Assembly (NCBI GenBank): GCA_902537395.1
Contig: CACBBE010000008.1
Location: 1-40,308 of the forward strand
Direction: 5' to 3'
DNA: 40,308 nt
Origin: an uncultured Synechococcaceae cyanobacterium
Lineage (GTDB): Bacteria > Cyanobacteriota > Cyanobacteriia > PCC-6307 > Cyanobiaceae
How positions within the stretch are numbered: position 1 is the first letter of the stretch; each line of letters begins with the position of its first letter. Made by a program: the position numbers and the translations under genes. Of this stretch, positions 18,667 to 26,416 are shown piece by piece. The notes beneath the pieces are model-generated. The model did not search any database. It was given only the letters and a program-made list of their open reading frames with translations, and was not told the DNA's origin.

Positions 18667-19569
18667 TTAAATAATTTTACTATCTAATAACCCTTTTAAA
18701 TATTGACCATATCCACTCTTTAAATATTTTTTAGATAAGGATAATAAATCATTATCGTTTATCCACTTTAATCTCCATGCAATCTCTTCAGGTGAGGATA
18801 CTTTAAATCCCTGTCTATTTTCAATAGTTTTAATGTAAGAACTTGCTTCATGTAGAGAATCAAAGTTGCCTGTATCAAGCCAAGCAGATCCTCTTCCAAG
18901 CAGCTCTACACTCAATTTACCTTCTGAAAGATACATTAAATTTATATCTGTAATCTCTAATTCCCTTCTTTCTGAATATTTAACTTTATTTGCTTTTTCA
19001 ACAATGTCTTTAGCGTAGAAATAAATTCCCGTTAAAACATAATTACTTTTCGGCTTTTTAGGCTTCTCTTCTATACTAAGAACTTTTCCATTTTCATCAA
19101 AATTTATGACTCCATAGTCTTGTGGATTATTTACTTGATAACCAATAACAGTATTTCTGTCTAATCTCTTATTTGCATCTCTTAGAATTTTAATCATCTC
19201 ACTACCATGAAATAGATTATCACCCAAAATTAAAACAACTGGAGAATTATTAATGAATTTATTTGCAATTAAAAAAGCTTGAGCGAGGCCTTCGGGTTTT
19301 TTTTGAATCGCATAACTTAATGATATCCCCAAAGAATTTCCATCTCCAAGAAGGCGTTTAAAAGATTCCACATCTTGGGAAGTTGTAATAATTAAAATTT
19401 CCCTAATCCCACAAAGCATTAAGGTGGATAAAGGATAATATATCATTGGCTTATCATAGACTGGCATCAACTGTTTACTAACAGCCATAGTAAGAGGTGA
19501 TAATCGAGACCCTGTTCCTCCTGCCAGGATAATTCCTTTTCTTTTATTAAGATTTGAATCATTATCCAT
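18667..19569 (-). CDS. rfbA: Glucose-1-phosphate thymidylyltransferase
   Basis: Nucleotidyltransferase of 300 residues with the RmlA signature GIILAGGTGSRLSPLT at 12-27, KQLMPVYDKPMIYYPLS at 32-48, GDNLFHG near 111-117, and the EEKPKKPKSNYVLTGIYFY and WLDTGN segments. It makes dTDP-glucose from glucose 1-phosphate and dTTP. Length and motifs match the short RmlA rather than UDP-glucose pyrophosphorylases. Transcribed just ahead of rfbB. A TATAAT-like element lies about 25 bases upstream, without a clear -35. Confidence 0.95.
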   Translation of the reverse strand: MDNDSNLNKRKGIILAGGTGSRLSPLTMAVSKQLMPVYDKPMIYYPLSTLMLCGIREILIITTSQDVESFKRLLGDGNSLGISLSYAIQKKPEGLAQAFLIANKFINNSPVVLILGDNLFHGSEMIKILRDANKRLDRNTVIGYQVNNPQDYGVINFDENGKVLSIEEKPKKPKSNYVLTGIYFYAKDIVEKANKVKYSERRELEITDINLMYLSEGKLSVELLGRGSAWLDTGNFDSLHEASSYIKTIENRQGFKVSSPEEIAWRLKWINDNDLLSLSKKYLKSGYGQYLKGLLDSKII

Positions 19570-19629
19570 TTAGATTGAAATATATTTGAGTAATTATATT
19601 TGACCAAAAATTATTTTTCGGTTTTTGTA

Positions 19630-21183
19630 TTATTCATTATTAGAAAAGTAATTTTTAAAAAAAGATATAAAAGAATCCATTACCTCTTTTGAAAAATAAT
19701 CAATCTGTTCTATTGTTGAAAATTCATTAGGATTAAGATATTCAAAACCGTTATCTACTACGAAATTTAGATATTCTTTACTACTCATACCCAATGAGTC
19801 TTTTCTTTTGAAATCCTTAAAACAAACATTTTTTAATATCAAAAGTGGGTGTATAGCAAGTATTGAAGAATTAATATTTCTTATTGAGAGTTCAAAGCTA
19901 ATTGAACCATTTAAAGAAATAATTTCTTGATTTTTAGACAATAGATTAAAATCAAACCCAGCTGGAGGGAAAGAAGTTGATTGAATATAATTACAATTAT
20001 TTATTCGTGATTTTAATTGTTTTATAAACATATTGCTGCGTTCTCCATAAAGTAACATAATTGGATGTTCAATATAGGATACTTTTTTAGCTTTTTTTGA
20101 ATTAAGATAATTAACATAATCATTACTTAATTCATGCCTTGAAAATGAATTAGAAGTTGTTATTGCATCCTCTGGGAAATAATGCATAAATACAAGTATA
20201 TTTGATTTTCTCACTTCCTTTCTCATATATTTGACAAGTTTCTTATTAACTATTAAAAAATTAATTATGTAATTTTTTAAATAAACAAATTCACATAAAA
20301 TAAATTTCAAAACGTGAGAGATTAGGCCTTTTAAGTTTCTAAATAAATATATAATTACTTTATTTGTAGGGACATAAAAATTAAATAAGGTAATAACTAA
20401 TTTAAATTTAATAAGACTTCTTTTTAAAATTAAGAAAATACTATTTTTATAGTAATCTATTACATTATCTTTAATATTATTTTGGTGATAACCAAATGAA
20501 TTTAGTCTGTGGTCATTTATATTAAATTTTTTATTTAAATTATAAGTACTATTTTTTGGTGAATTTTTTATATCTACCATTTTGGAAATATAATCTATAA
20601 AAATTACAATATTTTTATTCAAATTTTTAGCATAATAATGAGATTCAATTCCATATTTTCTTTTTGAAAAGATTTCTAGTAAATGATAATCCTTATAAGA
20701 AACATCAGAAAATGTAACGCAAGTAATATTATTTTTCGTAGCCCATTTTAATAATAACTGTTTTGTCATATCAACCACGTATGGTGTTAATAATATAAGA
20801 TTATATTTCTTATTATCTTCAACTAACTTAAGAAAATATGGCAAATATTTCATACAAAATCTTTCTTTATTCTCAATACTTGGATTGTATTTTCTATTTG
20901 ATATATCTCTAAAATTTACCTGATCAAAGTATTCCTCTACTTCACTTATTATGTAGCCAAGTTCTTCTCTATATTTTTCAAATTCATCATAATTCACATC
21001 ATCAAAAAATGAATAAGTAAAATTCCTAATATTATTGTTATTTAAAGCAAATTCATACCAATATTTTATAGGACTAACATTTAAACAATAGAATTCAAAA
21101 TTATTTTTCTTTAAGATCTTAGAATATGATTCTACATATTTAAGTTCTTCCTGATCAGCTATATAGATAACAACATTCTTCAT
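19630..21183 (-). CDS. Uncharacterised protein with capsule-synthesis-like C-terminal half
   Basis: Protein of 517 residues that I do not recognise by name. The N-terminal part (1-180) is an alpha/beta region starting NVVIYIADQEELKYVE, reminiscent of a GT-B half. A hydrophobic, basic stretch covers about 240-315. The C-terminal part has NILVFMHYFPEDAI, an EHPIMLLYGERS segment near 386-397, and SLNGSISFELSI near 434-445. This order (aromatic-rich PE motif, lysine/glutamate-His-Pro followed by an Arg, then a G-S/T...E motif) resembles the Capsule_synth family that includes KpsC/KpsS-type transferases. A family match is suggestive only. It sits between rfbA and the initiating sugar transferase and is very AT-rich with many Asn/Lys codons. 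Confidence 0.55.
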   Translation of the reverse strand: MKNVVIYIADQEELKYVESYSKILKKNNFEFYCLNVSPIKYWYEFALNNNNIRNFTYSFFDDVNYDEFEKYREELGYIISEVEEYFDQVNFRDISNRKYNPSIENKERFCMKYLPYFLKLVEDNKKYNLILLTPYVVDMTKQLLLKWATKNNITCVTFSDVSYKDYHLLEIFSKRKYGIESHYYAKNLNKNIVIFIDYISKMVDIKNSPKNSTYNLNKKFNINDHRLNSFGYHQNNIKDNVIDYYKNSIFLILKRSLIKFKLVITLFNFYVPTNKVIIYLFRNLKGLISHVLKFILCEFVYLKNYIINFLIVNKKLVKYMRKEVRKSNILVFMHYFPEDAITTSNSFSRHELSNDYVNYLNSKKAKKVSYIEHPIMLLYGERSNMFIKQLKSRINNCNYIQSTSFPPAGFDFNLLSKNQEIISLNGSISFELSIRNINSSILAIHPLLILKNVCFKDFKRKDSLGMSSKEYLNFVVDNGFEYLNPNEFSTIEQIDYFSKEVMDSFISFFKNYFSNNE

Positions 21184-21235
21184 TTTTAAATATTATAGAA
21201 TTACTATAATACATCTATAATGTAATTTTATTATT

Positions 21236-22555
21236 TTAAGGGTTTGGTTCTGAACCTTCAGAATTGAAAACTAATTTTATTGTTTTAAAAAAAATAACCA
21301 AATCGATAAGAATAGAAAAGTTTCTCAAATAAAATAAATCATAACTTAATTTAATCTCAGAATCTTTAATTGATGAACCATATGGATAATTAACTTGAGC
21401 CCAACCGCTTAATCCTGGCTTAATATTATTTCTCAAAGAGTAATTTTTAATTTCTTTATTTAATAATTCATCTATTTCAGGTCTTTCTGGCCTAGGACCT
21501 ATTAAAGACATCTCGCCACTAATAACTTGTATTAACTGAGGCAACTCATCAATTCTAGTTTTCCTAAGAATTTTCCCTAATTTTGTTACTCTTGAATCAT
21601 TTTTTTTAGCCCATTGAGGTCCCTGCTTTTCTGCATCACATTTCATTGTTCTAAGCTTCAATATTTTAAAATTTCTTCCATATAAACCAGTCCTTATTTG
21701 TTCATAGAATATAGGCCCTCCATCTTCAATTTTTATTAAAAGGCTAAATAAAAGAATAAAAGGCGCTGATAAAATAAGAAGTAATAAACCAAATAAAATA
21801 TCAAAAATTCTTTTCAATCTATGATGATATTTTCTAAATTCGTATCCCCAAGAATCTAATAAAATATTTCTATCTTGAATACAATCCCCAGGAATTCTTA
21901 ATAACCTTTTTTCGCACCAGGAAAAAGAACTAAAGATTTTAATATTATTTAATTGTTTTTGCTTTATAAAAAAACTATTTTCCACTTGATCTAATTTCGT
22001 ACAAAGTATTAAATCTCCTTTATTCATAAATTCAGATTTAAGTTCTTTTAGAGAGATTTTACTTGTATAAATTGGCGATGATTCTTTGACAAAGTTAAAA
22101 TGCTTATCATAGTCATCTTTATTTCCTAAAACAGCTACTTCTATTTTTTTTCTATCAAATTCATAAAATGCAAATCTAATAAAAAACTGTGAAGCAAAAG
22201 AAAAAATGGGAAATAAAGCATAAAAAAATAATTTATTACTCGAGAGTAAACCTATCAGATTTTCCCCAAAAATCAGGCAAATATTATGCAAAAAATAAAA
22301 AATTATTACTAAAGTAATAATGTCTTTAAAATCCTTATTAAAGAGTTTCCTCATATCATTTGAAATACTTTTTGAATATCGTCCAAATATATAGCTAAGT
22401 GAAATCCAGAAAATAATTAATAAGTAATAAGGAACAATGATAATTAGAAAATTATCATTTTGAAAAGCATTTTGGAATATTAAACTAAATATAAAAATAT
22501 CTATGAAAGCAGAAATAAATATCCTCCATCTTGTTATCAACCAATGCAAATTCAT
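21236..22555 (-). CDS. Initiating polyprenyl-phosphate sugar-1-phosphate transferase (WcaJ/WbaP type)
   Basis: Polyprenyl glycosylphosphotransferase of 439 residues with the full-length PglC/WbaP-superfamily layout: four hydrophobic segments in the first 125 residues, a poorly conserved central domain, and the catalytic domain from about 240. That domain has KRIFDILFG and the re-entrant hydrophobic helix, the PIFYEQIRTG segment, LKLRTM, the catalytic Asp-Glu in RIDELPQL, and IGPRPERPEI. It transfers the first sugar phosphate onto undecaprenyl phosphate, so it controls entry into the whole glycan pathway. A (TTTA)7 repeat abuts its ATG on the upstream side. Confidence 0.92.
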   Translation of the reverse strand: MNLHWLITRWRIFISAFIDIFIFSLIFQNAFQNDNFLIIIVPYYLLIIFWISLSYIFGRYSKSISNDMRKLFNKDFKDIITLVIIFYFLHNICLIFGENLIGLLSSNKLFFYALFPIFSFASQFFIRFAFYEFDRKKIEVAVLGNKDDYDKHFNFVKESSPIYTSKISLKELKSEFMNKGDLILCTKLDQVENSFFIKQKQLNNIKIFSSFSWCEKRLLRIPGDCIQDRNILLDSWGYEFRKYHHRLKRIFDILFGLLLLILSAPFILLFSLLIKIEDGGPIFYEQIRTGLYGRNFKILKLRTMKCDAEKQGPQWAKKNDSRVTKLGKILRKTRIDELPQLIQVISGEMSLIGPRPERPEIDELLNKEIKNYSLRNNIKPGLSGWAQVNYPYGSSIKDSEIKLSYDLFYLRNFSILIDLVIFFKTIKLVFNSEGSEPNP

Positions 22556-22556
22556 A

Positions 22557-22584
22557 TTTATTTATTTATTTATTTATTTATTTA
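22557..22584. repeat. (TTTA)7 tetranucleotide repeat at the start codon of the sugar transferase gene
   Basis: Seven perfect TTTA units on the plus strand, i.e. TAAA units on the coding strand of the sugar transferase, ending one base before its ATG. Any change of copy number would move ribosome-binding or promoter elements by four bases per unit. The repeat is outside the coding sequence, so it could act through expression level rather than frame. It also lies 26 bases upstream of the divergent apt gene. Confidence 0.9.
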
Positions 22585-22610
22585 CCATTTAAATAAGTAT
22601 ATTAATAACT

Positions 22611-23144
22611 ATGAATCAAAACAAAGTATCTATGAATAACTTAAAAAATCTTATAAATGATTATCCAGATTTTCCAAGCAAAGGAATTATCTTCAAAGAT
22701 TTACTGACTATATTAAGAGATCCAATTATTTTTAAAGAATTAATAAACCAAATGTCTCTTTCACAATCAATTATTGATGCAGATGCATTAATAGCTATTG
22801 ACGCAAGAGGATTTATATTTGGTACTGCAATAGCATTAAACACTTCAAAACCTTTAATATGTGCCAGAAAACCAGGAAAGTTACCCGGGAAATTAATAAC
22901 CAAAGAATATAACCTTGAATATGGAAGTAATTCACTTTCAATTCAAGAAAATGCACTTCGACCTTATAGTAATTTTGCGATAATAGACGACCTCTTAGCT
23001 ACAGGGGGAACTGCCAATTGCGTATCTGAAATAATTAAAAGTTTTAATAAGAAAATTACAGGTCTTTCGGTAGTTATTGAATTAGTTTCGCTTGAAGGTA
23101 AAAATAAATTATCTTTCCCTGTAGAATCAATTTTAAATTTCTAA
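22611..23144 (+). CDS. apt: Adenine phosphoribosyltransferase
   Basis: Type I phosphoribosyltransferase of 177 residues. PDFPSKGIIFKDL near residues 18-30, ARGFIFG near 65-71, the ARKPGKLPG adenine/flexible-loop region near 86-94, and the PRPP-binding motif AIIDDLLATGGT near 123-134 are all present. It converts adenine plus PRPP to AMP. A second in-frame ATG seven codons in (22632) is an alternative start. Divergent from the sugar transferase across a 55-base gap and convergent with the Gfo/Idh gene. An isolated salvage gene inside a glycan island is unusual and fits with the nearby nucleosidase. Confidence 0.93.
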   Translation: MNQNKVSMNNLKNLINDYPDFPSKGIIFKDLLTILRDPIIFKELINQMSLSQSIIDADALIAIDARGFIFGTAIALNTSKPLICARKPGKLPGKLITKEYNLEYGSNSLSIQENALRPYSNFAIIDDLLATGGTANCVSEIIKSFNKKITGLSVVIELVSLEGKNKLSFPVESILNF

Positions 23145-23169
23145 ATTAAATAGATAATTTCTCAAATAA

Positions 23170-24162
23170 CTAATCAATTAAAGTAAATTCTTCTACAATT
23201 CTTGCGGTTAATTTTGATTCATTAAATTCAAATATTTCCTTTTGATTTTTACTCATCTTTTCAAGAAAATAACTAATACTATTTTCCAAACCATTCATAA
23301 CAATTTTTTTTCTCGTAACCTTGGGGGGAATAAAATATCCTCTTTGATCAAAGATATCACGAGGGTATTGTTTAGTTATTTCCCCAATATCGTAATTATA
23401 AGACCAAAATCCATCAGAAAAATATGCTCTTACAATATTTTTCAAAGGCGCTCCCCAAGACGCAGTTAAGGAATACATTGCACCGTTATCTAAAACGCCA
23501 CCTAAATGACATGTATCATAATATCCAATTTCTTCATTTTTTTTTAAAATAGCGATATCTCTAGTTAATTTAGATCCACCATTAATTTTTAAAACTATAT
23601 TTATCAAATGACTCATAACTGTTTCGATTATTATTTCAGGATCTTTTGCGCGCCAAGAATCTTTAAAATTTGTTTTATATGCGATACCATGCCCTGAAAA
23701 AATTTCCAACTTCAAAAGATTTCCCATAGATTTATCCCTAATTATTTTACAAATCTCTTTGAATCCATCTTCGTAGTTCATGTGATACCCAACTTGTAGA
23801 TAATTAACTTTCCCTTCTATAAAGTCTTTATGTTTTTCGCAATATTTTTCAACTTTAAAGGCTGGTTTTTCAACATAAATGTATGGAATTTCATGCTCTA
23901 GACAATTCTTTAGAGCTTGTAAATGATTATCATTTGGGGTTGTTATAAAAACAGCATCAATATTTTTACAATCTTTTCTTAAATCATTTAAGGACTTATA
24001 TAAAGTAATATCAAATCTTTTTTTTGGGGATCTACAAATTCCTAAAACATTTGTATGAAAATTTTTTTTCTGATTAATTTCTCCTATTAAATTCTTAATT
24101 CTTTTTCCATGTGATCCATACCCATAAATAATGATATTAAATGTCTTCTGACAGTTAATCAT
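23170..24162 (-). CDS. Gfo/Idh/MocA family oxidoreductase
   Basis: Protein of 330 residues from the chosen start. N-terminal Rossmann fold with GYGSHG near residues 14-19, DAVFITTPNDNH, and the family's EKPAF motif with the conserved lysine; the C-terminal alpha/beta domain follows. Such enzymes oxidise or reduce hydroxyl/keto groups of sugars or nucleotide sugars with NAD(P). I chose the ATG at 24162 because it overlaps the upstream radical-SAM stop as ATGA; the in-frame ATG at 24174 is an alternative. The coupling means that the radical-SAM enzyme and this oxidoreductase probably act in the same pathway, possibly on the sugar acid made by the operon beginning at 26417. Confidence 0.85.
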   Translation of the reverse strand: MINCQKTFNIIIYGYGSHGKRIKNLIGEINQKKNFHTNVLGICRSPKKRFDITLYKSLNDLRKDCKNIDAVFITTPNDNHLQALKNCLEHEIPYIYVEKPAFKVEKYCEKHKDFIEGKVNYLQVGYHMNYEDGFKEICKIIRDKSMGNLLKLEIFSGHGIAYKTNFKDSWRAKDPEIIIETVMSHLINIVLKINGGSKLTRDIAILKKNEEIGYYDTCHLGGVLDNGAMYSLTASWGAPLKNIVRAYFSDGFWSYNYDIGEITKQYPRDIFDQRGYFIPPKVTRKKIVMNGLENSISYFLEKMSKNQKEIFEFNESKLTARIVEEFTLID

Positions 24163-25317
24163 AGACTTCCGCATCTATCGCAAGGATTAATTTCATCTCT
24201 TTTACCGCTTATCATTTCTTTTCTTAACTTAGATAAATTTTCCCAACATTGCTTTAGTGATATATCACTAATCTTCCCAGGGGAGAGATAAGATTTATAA
24301 TCAGCATCGCAAGGGTTAGTTGTTCCATCGTACCAAATATAAAGTCTCTCAAAAGGTAGCCCACAAGGTCCAAGATTTTCTTCATTTGCTTCGTTTGTAT
24401 AAGTATTCCATCTTTCTTGTAATTCAACAGTTGCGCTTTCATCTAAAAATTGCTGATAAAAATTATCGTATTTTTCTCTATTCATCTCAGGGTCTACTGC
24501 AACTCCGCTTGATCTAGTATATAGAGTGTCAGTTCTATTATGGTCTTCTCTAACAGTGTTTATTAAAGAAATATTTTTTATAAAATTATCAAATTTTGAG
24601 CCATGTCTATATTTTTCATATTTATCCTTCAAATAATGATCAGTTGATATTACAAGGATATTAACTTTAGTTTGCATGATAGATTCTAATGTGTCTTTTG
24701 TTAATCTTTTGGCATTAGTATTTAACTTAACTTCAATGATATTTTCCTTAGTAGAAATATAATTTAGTATTTTGCATATATCCTTACAAATGAGAGGTTC
24801 ACCTCTACTTGCTATTGTTAATCCTCTTATTTTGTTCATATCTATTTGATCTATAATTTCGAATGCCAATTCAGTTTCTATTATTCCCATATATTCTTTT
24901 GTAGTAAATGTAGGATCACTTTGGAAACAAAAAGGACATTTTATATTACATGCACTTGCTACTTCTAATAAAGCAAAGACAGGCTTTTCTTCAAAGCCGA
25001 TCCTCTTCATGCCGTCCTTAAAAGAAGATCTATAGCCTAAATATGCTGGAATTTTATAATCTTCCAAACCATTTATTACTTTTTTTTCCTGGAGACTTAA
25101 ATCATCCCAGCCAAAGTTAATTTGATCTTTTTTTTCTTTTTTAAATAAATTAAAATAATGCCATTCAGCTTTTTCAGCATATTCAATAGCTTTATCAAGA
25201 TTTTGTGAAAAAGCCTCAATATATTTTTTTGGGCATTTATAGTTCCCCCCCCCCGATTGAAATAGTTAAGTCTGAGCCAGAAGAAACTTTTCCTTGCGAT
25301 GTTTTACCCCCTTGCAT
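24159..25317 (-). CDS. Radical SAM/SPASM-like enzyme split by a G10 run (possible phase-variable gene)
   Basis: The 302-residue part readable from a TTG at 25067 has the radical-SAM cluster CNIKCPFC (Cys 40, 44, 47 in that numbering), SRGEPL, and a C-terminal cysteine set (GPCGLPF, TNPCDAD, NPCDRCG) like an auxiliary SPASM cluster. The same frame stays open back to a stop at 25266-25268 with no ATG, and its extra codons look coding (CPKKYIEAFSQNL, EYAEKAEWHYF). A good start, ATG at 25317, opens another frame for 21 codons up to ten consecutive G, then hits TAA. Removing one G fuses the two into a 385-residue protein. As sequenced, the gene is OFF or shortened. Translational frameshifting or a sequencing error are alternatives. 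The gene product is not otherwise recognised. Confidence 0.78.
25245..25254. repeat. G10 homopolymer (coding strand) in the radical-SAM gene
   Basis: Ten consecutive C on the plus strand, read as G10 in the gene on the minus strand, immediately after codon 21 (ATC) counted from the ATG at 25317. With nine G it reads as three glycine codons leading into the long frame; with ten it leads to a stop. In DNA of roughly 30% G+C such a run is very unlikely by chance, and no other G or C run of this length occurs in the window. Confidence 0.93.
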
Positions 25318-25442
25318 TTATATGTAATTTCAATAATGTATATTTAAATAAGATTAACTTGACAGATCTTTTTAATCAATAATATATAAAATATCTAAAT
25401 ATTTTGATTAAAAAAATATTTTTTTATTTTTTTTAGCCTTAA

Positions 25443-26180
25443 TTAAAATGGCGCACTTTCTATATTATCAATAAAAGCTGCGATTAAGTTGGCCGAGTAA
25501 TTATTATATTTTTTTATAAAATTATCAAAATTTTGTTCTGAAGATTGATCCGCGGAGTCTGAAACAACTCTAATTATTTGCCATGGAATAGATTCTTGAG
25601 TGGCAACTTGAGCAACTGCTGCACCCTCCATTTCTACAGCAAGCAAACCTTTGATATCTTTTTTTAAGTTATTAGCGAATGTAACATCATTAACAAATTT
25701 ATCCCCTGTAGCGATAACGCCAGAATGTACCCTTCCAAATTCATTTAATAATTGTTTCTTTATTGAATTATTAATTAATTCAATAGACCAATTTAACCAT
25801 TTTGTTTCTGGGACAATGAATTTAGTTCTTAAAGCTGGAATTTCATATTTTTCAAAAATGGGCCTTGCATCCATATCATGTTGAATAAGAGAGGTTGGTA
25901 CAATGATGTCCCATTGCCTAAGTTTTTCTTCAACTGCACCAGCAACTCCCGTAAACAAAAGAAAATTAATGGGACTTTTTTTATAAGAGATACCCATAAT
26001 TCTTGCAGCTGCTCTTGCAGCACTTACTTTACCCCATCCACTCCATGCCACTGAAACATAAATATTTTTATTATTTTTATATTTTTTTTTCCAAACTCCA
26101 GAAAAAATCTCTAAATCTCCAAAAATCTTTTTTTCTATTTTTTCAAGACTATTGAGAATTGTGCCTGCCTCTTCAGGCAT
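25443..26180 (-). CDS. mtnN: 5'-methylthioadenosine/S-adenosylhomocysteine nucleosidase
   Basis: Nucleoside phosphorylase superfamily member; 245 residues from the first standard start. Visible motifs: FTGVAGAV, the VIATGDKFV region, AVEMEGAAVAQ with the purine-site Met-Glu, and the RVVSDSAD segment carrying the catalytic aspartate. It hydrolyses MTA, SAH and 5'-deoxyadenosine to adenine plus the ribose product. The ATG used here begins MPEEAG, but family members have a beta-strand ending CAMPEE before it; the same frame encodes VGILCAMPEE upstream, with no ATG, GTG or TTG before the in-frame stop at 26226-26228. A non-standard ATA start at 26222 would give 259 residues. Confidence 0.85.
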   Translation of the reverse strand: MPEEAGTILNSLEKIEKKIFGDLEIFSGVWKKKYKNNKNIYVSVAWSGWGKVSAARAAARIMGISYKKSPINFLLFTGVAGAVEEKLRQWDIIVPTSLIQHDMDARPIFEKYEIPALRTKFIVPETKWLNWSIELINNSIKKQLLNEFGRVHSGVIATGDKFVNDVTFANNLKKDIKGLLAVEMEGAAVAQVATQESIPWQIIRVVSDSADQSSEQNFDNFIKKYNNYSANLIAAFIDNIESAPF

Positions 26181-26382
26181 TGCACATAATATTCCTACAT
26201 GAGTGGGTAAAGTTTTTTCTATTTTTTAAAAAATAATTTGCTAATAATTATAGTTCAACAAATCCTTTTTGAGAGACTAGTAAAAGATATTTATGAATAA
26301 AATATAAATTTGTTAAATAGCTAATTATTAATAATTTAATAATAAAACTTAGCTAAATTTTTTTCTTTAAACATCACCACAT

Positions 26383-26388
26383 TATAAT
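26383..26388 (+). promoter_or_regulatory. Candidate -10 element for the sugar-acid operon
   Basis: Perfect TATAAT, 28 bases before the ATG at 26417, giving a leader of roughly 20-24 bases. There is no convincing -35 hexamer at the right distance, a common situation in marine picocyanobacteria. The 194-base region 26223-26416 between the divergent genes contains no other recognisable feature except a minus-strand TATAAT at 26247-26252 that may serve mtnN. Confidence 0.4.
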
Positions 26389-26416
26389 GTCATAATATGT
26401 TCTTTTGAATTTATTG

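Noticed and set aside
21192-21210. Inverted repeat ATTATAG/CTATAAT between the sugar transferase and the capsule-like gene
   Set aside because: Stem of A/T pairs only, no U-run in the right place; too weak to call a terminator.
25068-25265. Initial idea that the bases upstream of the radical-SAM TTG are non-coding
   Set aside because: Reading codon by codon showed the same frame open back to 25266 with protein-like content, which led to the G10 interpretation.
25359-25388. Plus-strand TTGACA with TATATA 18 bases later, as an antisense promoter into the nucleosidase gene
   Set aside because: The -10 match is weak in an A/T-rich stretch and no gene on the plus strand would be served; kept only as a note.
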